Positions 52,465-62,290 of a stretch of DNA of 64,000 nt are shown here, piece by piece. The stretch spans positions 1,240,001 through 1,304,000 of the forward strand of contig JAGKQI010000101.1 in assembly GCA_018806915.1 (NCBI GenBank), in the 5' to 3' direction. Positions within the stretch are counted from its first letter, which is position 1. The number at the start of each line of letters is the position of its first letter. The stretch is from Phytophthora colocasiae (lineage: Eukaryota > Oomycota > Peronosporomycetes > Peronosporales > Peronosporaceae). Both the position numbers and the translations under genes were made by a program. The notes under the pieces were generated by a model. It ran no database searches and was not told where the DNA came from. It was given only the letters and a program-made list of their open reading frames with translations.

Positions 52465-53335
52465 TTGCTTCTATCATCTATCCTTACTCAGTTTATTTTT
52501 GCAACGTGATTCTTCCAAATCTGTGCATTTGGATACCGCCCAGAACGACACGATGTTCATCTGCAGCTGGTGCAGTGCTGTTCTACAAGTGCTCGTGACA
52601 CGATGTGCAGCTGGTCGACCATCAGGAAGACAAAATTTATCCAGTTTTTTTATCGGAAAATCTATTGTTTTCTGAAGAGGGGGTGAAAACCCAATCTGAA
52701 CCCATCTTGGGTGGTAACAGAGCTGTGTCTGCAGGGCACACGCTTCACCACAGAGCCATGGATGATCTAAAGGAGCTCGTTTGAAAGTTGAGTCGGCGTC
52801 CTCAGGTCACTAAGTGGCTTAGCTAGGCGACAGCATCCAAATTGCCTAGCTCGGATTTTGGGAATTTGCACAGGACTTTAAGTCCATGACACCCATCCTT
52901 GCGTCATTAAATGATTTTACCATGTTTGCTTCGATTTAGTTTTACTATTTAGCGCAATTCTCCTTATTTATTGGCCTCATCAACGGGTAAATGTATCTGA
53001 GATCACACAGAAGCCAAACTTCCGCTGCGTACGAGATAATAACCGGCCATAAGTGGCTTCAAACCAGCCAGCCATACGTCACTTCGACAACATTTTCAAA
53101 CCTTCAATATATAATATTGACTTCTCTTCAAGGTTATTATAATACACCTTTAACAAATGTATCAATGAGTACCCTGACTAATCTGTTCACTAAACCTTAC
53201 ACTTAAGTTTTTTTTGTACCAGCTGGTGACGTGGGTCAGGATGGAAGAGTTCCTCGCGTCCTTGCAGCCGAGGCCGATAAGACTTGGCAATGTGTCATTG
53301 CAACTGTAAAGCGTCCAGTGGTTATCAACCTACTC
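52465..53335. other. Intergenic, left flank of Copia 2
   Basis: AT-rich. No supported gene. The last ~50 bp include TCATTGCAAC (53295-53304), which may be the original start region of the receptor-like kinase now 5.6 kb to the right. Confidence 0.4.
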
Positions 53336-53581
53336 TAACCCGTGGTTACTTTCCACTAATACCATCACTAAGAGGAATCACAATGGCCTTTGTTGGGACT
53401 AACCCCAACGGGACTTGCTGGAGGCAGGGAGGTTCTAGTAATGAACTGTAAGCCTCCAGCTCAACCCTTGACTGTATATGTAGTAGATAGTTATGATGCA
53501 AAAATGACTGGTCCTCAAAGACTACAGCTACATGTATACGTACATGTACATGTACTATCCACTGAACATAACCGGCTCACA
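53336..53581 (-). repeat. Copia 2 LTR (3' in element sense)
   Basis: 246 bp, apparently identical to 58684-58929. It contains an alternating ACATGTA-rich stretch near 53531-53556. Confidence 0.95.
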
Positions 53582-54019
53582 CTCCCACTTGGTCCGTGCT
53601 CACGAGCGTCCTCGTAGCGCGCGACCATAAAAACGCCGGTGACTTCAACGTGGCTCCAAGCTCACAGTCCACCGCGACCCACCGCACGAGCCCAGCTCTG
53701 CGTCCTCTGTCGTTCCCTTAGCGTAGTGTAGTGCCTTGGCATGTGCGAGTCCAGCAACTCCAGCATCATGCAGAGCCCGCGACCAGTGTCGCCGTGCAGC
53801 TCCCAGAGCGCACCGACTCGTCCTTGTCCTAATGCAGTACCAGCGTACGAACCATCAAAGCTCGGCGCAACATCCAATGTCGCTACCTGCATACGAGTCC
53901 TGCCACGCGCATAGTGACCTCATGTCAGCTACAGCTCCCAGAGCATCCTGCGCAGCACCGCTTCGGTCTCTCCCAAAGCCGAGCTTCCAAAGCTCCGTTC
54001 CGCATGTACCAGCGTACAT

Positions 54020-57000
54020 CTACTGCAACTCCTCAGGTGACAGCACCTTGAGTGCTTTACGAAACCTAGCGAACTTCACAGCGCCCAGCGCCTTTGTCAT
54101 GATATCCGCAACCATGTCGTTCGTACCCACATGTTCCACCTTTAGCTCCTTCTTCTCCACGAGGTCACGCGACACATGGAACTTGTTCTCAATGTGCTTG
54201 GTCCTACTGTGCTTGCCTGGCCGCGCGGTCATGTAGATAGACGCCATGTTGTCGCCCCTCAGCAACGGGATCTCGTACTCCCACTGGAGCTCATCACAGA
54301 GCTGTCGAACCCACTGTAGATCCTTTATGCCCTCTGCCATCGCGACGTACTCAGCTTCCGTCGTGCTCTGTGCGTTCAAGCCCTGCTTGCGCGAAGCATA
54401 GGAGATCACATTGCCGTCAATCATCGTCACGTAGCCACTAATGCTCTTGCGATCATCAGGATCGTTTGCATAGTCTGCGTCCGTGTACAGTAGCAACGTC
54501 ACCGCCTTGCCCTCGCGTACGTCCATCACCAACTTGTAGTCAGCTGTAGCCTTTAAGTATCGCAGCACATAACGCGCCAGCTCGTAGTGGGTAACGTCGA
54601 AGTTGGCTAGAAACTTGCCCAAGTGCCTCACCGCATGTGCTATGTCCGGTCTCGTGCCCGAAACTAAGTAGCCCAGGGCTCCCACTAGTTCACGATATGG
54701 CAGTGGCGCGTCGTCCTCAGCAGGAGCGCGCACTTGGAGTGTCCCGGACGGCTCCGGTGTCTTCGCGCCACGGCAGCTTGCCATGTGGTACTTCAGCAAC
54801 ATCTCCTTGATGTACTGCTCTTGACAGTAGGTTACACGCTTAGCCTCACGGTCGATAGAGATCTCGATACCAAGAAGATACTTCACTTCGCCAAGTGAGG
54901 TCAGCTGGAAGTCCTCCCGCATCTGTGCAGCCACAGTCTCGCACAACTCCGTAGGCCCAATCAACAGCAGATCGTCAACGTACACGGTGATCAGCATCGT
55001 GATTACTCCTCCCACTTTTCGGGCATAGAGACCTCTGTCCTTTTCCATGCGCTCGAAGCCCAGCTTCGTCAACTTGGTGTGTAAGGTCTGATTCCAGATG
55101 AGTGGTGCTTGCCGTAGCCCATACAAACTCTTGAGCAAGTGGCACACCTCCCGTCATCGCCCTCTTCCAAACCATCCGGACGGGCCATGTAGATCGTCTC
55201 GCCCAGCGGTCCATATAGAATGCGGTCTTCACGTCAAACTGCATAACCAACCACCCTCGTTGAACTCCATAGTAGATAGCAGCACGAATCGTCTCAAAAC
55301 GAATCACCGGTGCATAAGTCTCATGAAAATTCACACCATACTCTTGTTTGTGACCATGAATCACCAGACGCGCCTTGTAGCGCTTGATAGCACCATGTTC
55401 ATCACGCTTGATAGCAAATACCCAGCGGCACGTGATCACCTTGGCCTTCCTAACCTGAGAGCGAGGAACCAGACGCCAGGTCTGATGCTGCTTCAGCGAA
55501 GCAAGTTCTTCCAAGATTGCTTTCCTCCACTCTGGCCACAGATTGCTCGCCTTCGCTTGGCGGTAGCTTTGCGGTAATTGGACAGCTCCAACACCTTGTA
55601 TAGCCACATTAAACACAAAATCCCGAAGATGCGACGGTGGAGCCCGTTTCCTACGAGGCAACACCTTCACAGGAGCCACCGTTGGCTTGCGAACCAGGAA
55701 CGGCACGTTTTCGTCCGAATCACCATCCTGGTGAGGTCGCTTCCTCTTCGTTCGTCTCTTTCCCTTTCCCTTCTTCACAGATACTTCTTGTGGCTCAGCT
55801 GAAGACGTCTGCACAGTAGCAGCACCCTGCGCACTCTTTGATAGTGCCTCTTCACGTCGTTTCACCTCCAGTGAGATGTCTACCAAGGTAGTCGTCTTTG
55901 CCTTCCAGAGGCAATCCAGCAACGACACGTCTCGCCACTTCATCGTCTTCTGCATACGACTCAATACCAGACTTGATCGCCACAATAGGAATAGTTGTGT
56001 CACCATTATCCTCAGGTACGTCTCGCGTCAGAACGCGCATTACGTAGTCACGTCCAGCAGTAAACTTCTCATGGCAGAAGATGTTCTCGAGTCGACTAGT
56101 ACGTACACCACCATCTTGCAAGCTCAGTAGCTTAACTCCCTTAGTGTTGTGAGAGTAACCAAGTAGAATACACATGTCCGTTCGTGAATCCAGTTTGTCA
56201 CGATCTCGGCGACTCTCTGGTGCAATCCGAGCTTGTACTAAGCAGCCCCATGTACGTAGGATCCCCAGATCCGGCTTCTTCCCATACAACTTCTCGTACG
56301 GCGTCTCACCCTGCGCCAGTGCGCTAGTTGTCCACCTGTTGACCGTGAACACCGTGTGAAGTAACGCCTCACCCCACAGCTCCTTGGGTAGCCGAGTAGC
56401 GGCCAGCATCGCACGCACGCGAGGCACCAGTATGCCATTAGCTCGCTCCACAATGCTGTTCTCTTGGGGACTGTAGCCATTCGTCGTAGTCGTCTCAATC
56501 CCGCGTTCCCTACAATAGCCTTCAAGCGCTTTATTCAGGAACTCACCACCTTGGTCACTATGCAGCACGGTCACTCTCAGTTCTTGTCCTGGAATTCCCT
56601 GTCCAACTTTGACAGCAGATTGCGGAGGTGCCCTTCAGCTTCACTCTTTTGTGTCAACAGAAATACCCACTTAAAGCGTGTCGCCTCGTCGACAACCAGT
56701 AGAAACTTGCCATCTCCCGATGTAGTGGCAATTCAATTGAGCAGACATCAACTGCAATGCGTTGCAGTGGTCGTGTTCGGCGATCGGGCCCTCTCTTGTA
56801 TGTCATACGTTTGAATTTGCCCATACGGCACGGAACACAGTCGTAAGATTGAAGTTGCTTTGAATTCACATCAAAGCCAACGTCAAACTGCTGAGCATGA
56901 CGTCTAATCTCCTCCATTCCAGCGTGGTTCAACCGATTGTGCAGCAGCCCCATAGCTGCGCTCTTCCCAATGACCGACGACTTCTCAACACCAAGCACCA

Positions 57001-57412
57001 TGTGCTGGTTCGCCTTCGCAGTCGACCCAGTGGCCTTCCGCGTCCACATTCGATACAGTCCATCAACCAACAGAAACTCCAATTTCATTCCCGTCTTGGT
57101 CAACCACAACTTCTTCTTGTCCTTCGAAAACGACATGTCGTAGCCAGCGTCAATCAACATGTAGCCCATAGAGATCAAATTACACCTTGCATTAGGCGTA
57201 TAGTACGCGCGTTCCAGTATACGCGGCTCGTACTTCCCCGTGATCTCGTTACGCACGGTCAGGTGCACGTCCCCGCAGGCCACGTTCGTCTCGCGTGAAG
57301 GTGCACAGCTCCTTTGGCGTCGACACATCCAGTGATGCATCCTTGGACTCCTCGTCCGAATCCTTTCGCGACGCAGCCGCCACAGCCATCTCCGTAGCCT
57401 CTTTAATGCCAA
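54020..57412 (-). CDS. pol: Copia 2 Pol, split by several frame breaks
   Basis: Consecutive minus-strand frames cover one Pol. 57412-56654 holds the end of the protease region and the pre-integrase zinc region (LLHNRLNHAGMEEIRRH, CVPCRMGKFKR). 56574-55852 holds the integrase core (LHSDQGGEFLNK, NGYSPQENSIVERANG). 56006-54975 holds the start of RT (ACRWVFAIKRDEH-like segment). 55147-54020 holds RT with YVDDLLLIGP and RNase H (LLLYTDADYANDPDD). I could not find an intact aspartic protease DSG motif; the region around LDVSTPKELC may be its remains. Non-functional as read here unless the frame breaks are sequencing errors. Confidence 0.85.
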
Positions 57413-58716
57413 AAGCCTCGGTCACACCCTCACCACCGGAACTCCCACTGGTTCTTGTACCACCGGTATAAACGTCAGCACCAGCGGCGTGATCACCAGC
57501 ACCAGAACTCCCACTGGTAGCGACGACGTGGTCTCCAGACCCTTCGTCACCAGCTTGGTCTCGATCACCAACATCTGGAGCCAGCGCAGAACTGTTGCAC
57601 GGCGTCAACATGACGTTCATCGTCTCCACGTTGTTCGACTGGCGTCCACCACTGTTGCCATTACCACTTTCAGTAGGCGGTTGCGGGCAGTCCCGCACAA
57701 AGTGCTTGCCCGATCCGCACCGGAAGCACGTATTCTTCTTGGACTTCTTGCTTGGGCGCGACGATGTCGTACTCGAGCTCCTCGGTCTCGAATTCCCACG
57801 TCCACGTCCACGTGAAGCTCCCCTTCCACGTTCTTGCACGTAGTTAACTGCACGGCCACCAAGTCCTTGGCCACTCTGCTCATTACCACGGCGATCAGCG
57901 CCAGGCAAATTATTAGCAATTAACTCTGCATTCTCCAGACGCGCAGTCGCATCACGGAGCTCCGGTTTCGCGCGTGAAGACCTCTTTCTTTCTCCATGTT
58001 CACGGGCGAGTCCGGATATACTTCCACTGCGTTACTTAGCATCACATCGGCCAAGTCTTGGTCCTCGATGTTGTCTCCATTCTCTCTCAGGACACGACGA
58101 AGTCGCAGTGGAGTCAACAATGTAGTCGCCAGCCTTCTCATTCGGCTTGCAAGTAGCGACTGTAAATGTCTCGTCGTACATACACGGTGTTCAGTCCACC
58201 GCCTGATCCATACTCAGACCGTAGAGCATCCCAAAGCTGCATGGGGTCCCCAGACCGCACCTCCGTCTGAAAGCGCTGGAGCACGTCCCACGTGATGTGT
58301 TCCACCAACATGTGATGAGCCTTTAGACGTCTCTCACGGAAGCACACGCGCCAACTCTGTTGCTCGTTGCGAGTCCCTGGCGGCACGTCATTCTCTCGCT
58401 CTTCACCGAGTACAAGCTTGTTGTAGTTCAACGTGAGCATGGCCGTCTGAATGCGCAGCGACCACTCCTCGTAGTTCTCCGTCCCTTGGAGCTTAATGTC
58501 GAGCTTGAACGACGCAACAGCCATGAGTCTTGTCATCGTTGGTCCTTGGTCTTCTTCTCCCGACTTCTCTTCAGTTTCTCCTCTGCGAGCGGGGGAGCTG
58601 CTCTGTCGCTCCAGATCCAGCGTCACGTCTGAAGCCTCGTCTGCTCTAACAGCATTTTGGCCAATGGCGTTGGGCTCATAACCTAACCCGTGGTTACTTT
58701 CCACTAATACCATCAC
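57249..58716 (-). CDS. gag: Copia 2 Gag, frame-broken
   Basis: 58716-58138 encodes a UBN2/Copia-type Gag start (KLQGTENYEEWSLRIQTAML). 58141-57920 and 57908-57249 continue it in other frames, with an Arg/Gly-rich stretch and a CCHC zinc knuckle (CFRCGSGKHFVRDC). The remaining part is a Gly/Ser/Asp-rich linker to the protease region. Confidence 0.8.
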
Positions 58717-58929
58717 TAAGAGGAATCACAATGGCCTTTGTTGGGACTAACCCCAACGGGACTTGCTGGAGGCAGGGAGGTTCTAGTAATGAACTGTAAG
58801 CCTCCAGCTCAACCCTTGACTGTATATGTAGTAGATAGTTATGATGCAAAAATGACTGGTCCTCAAAGACTACAGCTACATGTATACGTACATGTACATG
58901 TACTATCCACTGAACATAACCGGCTCACA
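58684..58929 (-). repeat. Copia 2 LTR (5' in element sense)
   Basis: 246 bp, apparently identical to 53336-53581. It lies 24 bp before a possible start codon of the receptor-like kinase. Confidence 0.95.
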
Positions 58930-58952
58930 TACTCGACTCTGCTTATCCAAAA

Positions 58953-61253
58953 ATGAAACCCAGTACTACAGTCAACGCGTCAAACGCGACGTCGGACGTT
59001 CAACAACCACTCTAAGCTCAAGAGGGTGTTGTCTACGTCTCTACTGATTGTTGGGGTTTGTATTGTAAGTATTAAACATATTGGAGAAGTTATTTATTCC
59101 CAACATACAACTCGACGTCTAGCAGATACCAGCGACGCAATGCTACACTTGGATGAACGATACCTTTTCGATGGAACACATTCTGATTTCGCTCAACAAT
59201 TCTACCGACGATCTCTGGATGGAGATTCAATAAATGCAATTACAGATACGAGTGACCTGACCGAGGTCGTAAATTATGTGAGTGAGTTCGGATTAGAGTT
59301 CAAGAGTCTTCCAGCTATGCTCCAACACGCAGTCGTGTGGGATATGGGCTACGTAGCTGCAGAGGACCTCGGATACGTGAAAGTATACACGAAATGTATG
59401 TCGGAGCTGCAGATTTCTCGAAGCGCCTTTAGAAGCGCTGGATGTACTGAACAGAGATGTTCCTCACTCAATGGAGAACCGTTCTACCAGTCAATGTGGT
59501 GCAATGGCTACCAAATGGGGAACATATCGTTATGTGCAGCTACAGACGGAATCACTCCGGTACATGGATCTATGTGGGCTGATGGAGGTACCGACGATGT
59601 ACTACCAGCGAGTGAAATGAAGAGGCACGAGTGGACTGAAGCTGGAGTTAATTACACGATCTTGGCTATTCACTTAGTAGGAGACCAGAACAGCTACGGC
59701 AAGTGTGTTATGCCGTCCATGATCGTTCCTTGCGTAATGTACGACGATGCAGAAGAGAACGACTGGTGCTCACCTGAACATGGAGAAATTGTCCCTCAAT
59801 GGCTTCAGTTGGAGAAAAACGGCGCCGAAAGCTCTTCAGGATGGCACAAGGCTTCGTTACCAGTGACCATTACGAGTTTAGTGCTATTACTGCTGGTTTC
59901 AATTGCAGCATTCATCTTCTGGCGAAAAGTTCGTGTACAACAACAGGAGACTCAAGAGCTCCATGAGCAGAAGCGAGCGATTTTAGGTGGTCGAGGTTCT
60001 GACGAGTTTTCGATGATGGACGATATCGATTTCATCCTGGAAGCTCCTGGACAGTCATTGAAAGGAGAACAGACGTGGGTGGCATGGGGACACACTCCAG
60101 TGAAGCTGAAACAAGGCATTCGGTCGGTAGTAGGCGAAAACAGCGACGATCTGGACGGGATCCTGTTGATGGAGGACATCAGCGATACTGGTGAAGTATC
60201 AGTTCATTTGAGTGGCAGTTTCCGATCCCCTAGTAAAGCGACAACTGCAGGTTTGACAAGCTTCGCGTCTGGAGTCACTGGGAGTCCACGAAATTCTCTG
60301 ATGTTAAGTTCAACTGACCCAACCGGTCGGGCTTCAATACGTCCTTTACTGGAGTTCCAGAACGACCCCGATGTGGCTTTACGTCGTGTTCCGTTTGTTG
60401 ATATCAGTTTGGTACGGCAGATCACGTCCGGAGCGTACGGTGAAGTGTACTGCGTGGAGATATCGTTGCTGTCAAGAGACTCACGCATGAACGACGACGT
60501 CAAATACACGAATTAGAGGCTTTCGCGTCGGAAATTCAACTAATGACCAAGCTCAAGCATCCCAATGTGCTGGGACTAACGGGTGTGGCCTGGAATACAC
60601 TGGAGAATATGCTGCTGATCATGGAATACATGGACCGTGGAGACTTGCAGCACGTTCTGCAGTATCACAGTCAGTCAACGGACAAAGACGGCAGTGAGTT
60701 CTCGTGGGTCTCTCACAAGGCGAAGATCGCTCGGGATGTCGTCTGTGGACTTGAATACCTTCACAGTTTGAAACCCATTGTAGTGCACCGCGACTTGAAA
60801 TCCAAGAACGTGTTGATCAATGGCAATTACGAAGCGAAACTGAGTGATTTCGGCGTCAGTCGACTTCGTCATGGTCAGGAAACAATGACTAGTGGCGTCG
60901 GAACGGCCTACTGGACAGCACCGGAAGTTCTTGCAGGTCACAAATACTCTGAAAAGGCAGATATCTACTCTCTTGGCGTTGTATTAGCTGAATTGGACAC
61001 GGGAGAACTACCATTCTTCGATGCACGAACTTCAGATGGTGATAAAATGGAGGCGATCCGCATTTTAAGCCTCGTAGTGAGTGGCGAATTGCAACCAAGT
61101 TTCTCCTTGGAATGTCCGGAACACGTGCGTAAATTGGCATTGGCTTGCTTAAATCCCAAGCCTGAGAGCCGACCGTCGGCCCAGGAGGTCCTGAAAGAGT
61201 TTAACCGACTGCTGGAGTCTGCTCGAGAGCGTCGAGCAGCTAATTTAGGCTAA
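58953..61253 (+). pseudogene. Receptor-like protein kinase (TKL type), reading frame broken
   Basis: The frame 59026-60516 encodes a short N-terminus, a first hydrophobic segment (TSLLIVGVCIVSI), a Cys-containing ectodomain (~residues 30-280), a transmembrane helix (ITSLVLLLLVSIAAFIFW), a Ser-rich juxtamembrane region and the glycine loop (ITSGAYGEVYC). The kinase continues in a frame shifted by one base from about 60460 (VAVKRLTHERRR) to 61253, with VVHRDLKSKNVLI, DFGVSRL, GTAYWTAPEVL and ADIYSLGVVLAELD. All kinase motifs are intact apart from the break. No ATG is in frame with the N-terminus; the ATG at 58953 is in another frame. The Copia 2 insertion lies directly upstream. Oomycete TKL kinases of this shape are likely sensors, but the ligand is unknown. 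Confidence 0.75.
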
Positions 61254-61298
61254 AACTAACCTGAAAAGGCGGTAGAATTTGGATTTGAAGAGAGAACA

Positions 61299-61559
61299 AT
61301 GGCGACTGGAGGCTACGACATCGACTACGCTACACTGGGGTTGACGGAGGAGAGGTTTGAAGCGTTCAAGAGTGTCTTCTCAACTCTGGACAAGGCCCAT
61401 ACGGGTGCGATCACTACGAAACAATTTGAAACTCTTTGCTACAAATTGGGAGAGGATTTCGACGAAGAAGAGTTGTCCGTCGCTACTGCAAGCCTTGTAG
61501 ACCCACAAACAGGACTCATCCACTTCACCACCTTCTTGCCTTGGTGGATCAGCGAGTAA
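61299..61559 (+). CDS. Small EF-hand-like protein
   Basis: 86 residues, ATG at 61299, intronless. Two EF-hand-like helix-loop-helix units are visible: FSTLDKAHTGAITTKQFETL and ELSVATASLVDPQTGLIHFT. The calcium ligands are incomplete in both loops, so calcium binding is doubtful. It could be a light-chain-like or structural adaptor protein. It lies 45 bp after the kinase stop in the same direction and 21 bp from the convergent LRR gene. Confidence 0.65.
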   Translation: MATGGYDIDYATLGLTEERFEAFKSVFSTLDKAHTGAITTKQFETLCYKLGEDFDEEELSVATASLVDPQTGLIHFTTFLPWWISE

Positions 61560-61580
61560 AGAGGAATATGAAGATTTTTT

Positions 61581-62258
61581 TTATTTTGAAGTTGATGAAG
61601 TTGTAGCAAGAGCTTGAGCGACGGCTTTACGGATACTCAACGCTCGAGTGATAAGTTCCCGTCGTTTAGCACGTGAATGGAGCAGTAAGTTGCGTTCATG
61701 CAGCCGTCGGAGCTTTTCAGGGATTTCCGTTAGTTCCGGATTCTCACTGAGATCAATAACTCGTAACTTGGGTAAATAATCCGTTGTGGAGGTGTCGATC
61801 GAACGTAAGTGGTTGTCTGTTAGCAAGAGAACTTGTAGTTTACGCAGTCCAGAGCCTGGCAGCTTCTCTTGTCCGTTGTCGATTAAAATTCTCTCGATGA
61901 GGTTCCTTCTAGCGTCCAGTTCTTCAAACGCTTCCAGTTTTTCAAATGAGGCCAACGAGAGCTCGTTTAATCGGTTGTCCGCTACGTTAAGACGCTGGAG
62001 ACAATGAAAAGATCCGATGGAAGCTGGAAGCTCTTCAAGAGCGTTTACACTGACATTTAAAGCTACGAGTTGAGGGAAAACTTGAGCCAAATCATCAGGT
62101 AACGTACGAAGCGCATTCCGTCGAAGATTCAACTGGCGAAGATGAGGAAAACGTTGACTCAATTTTTCAAGAGGAGGAAGCTCCTTCAGCTGGAGAGAAG
62201 ACAAGTCCAGCGTTGAACCATTGCACTTGGTGTATCGTTGCTCTAAAGCGTCCTCCAT
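61581..62258 (-). CDS. Leucine-rich repeat protein
   Basis: 225 residues from the ATG at 62258 (the open frame extends to a TTG at 62264). About six LRR units are visible: LRQLNLRRNALRTLPDDLAQ, LVALNVSVNALEELPASIGS, LQRLNVADNRLNELSLASF, LQVLLLTDNHLRSIDTST and LRVIDLSENPELTEIPEKL. There is no signal peptide or membrane segment, so it is probably a cytosolic scaffold of the short intracellular LRR class. A basic helical tail (HERNLLLHSRAKRRELITRA) follows. It lies 32 bp downstream of the methyltransferase-GNAT gene, same strand. Confidence 0.8.
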   Translation of the reverse strand: MEDALEQRYTKCNGSTLDLSSLQLKELPPLEKLSQRFPHLRQLNLRRNALRTLPDDLAQVFPQLVALNVSVNALEELPASIGSFHCLQRLNVADNRLNELSLASFEKLEAFEELDARRNLIERILIDNGQEKLPGSGLRKLQVLLLTDNHLRSIDTSTTDYLPKLRVIDLSENPELTEIPEKLRRLHERNLLLHSRAKRRELITRALSIRKAVAQALATTSSTSK

Positions 62259-62290
62259 CTCCAAGTAGTTCTTGTATTTATAGGGAAAAC

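Larger units (their letters stand above)
53336..58929 (-). mobile_element. Copia LTR retrotransposon 2
   Basis: 5594 bp on the minus strand. The two 246-bp LTRs (53336-53581 and 58684-58929) look identical, and the 5-bp target duplication TACTC lies at 53331-53335 and 58930-58934. In element sense the LTR starts TGTGAGCCGG and ends CACGGGTTA, so it does not end in the usual CA. Internal order is gag, pre-integrase, integrase, RT, RNase H. Identical LTRs argue for a recent insertion, yet the coding region is split over at least six frames. Confidence 0.93.
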
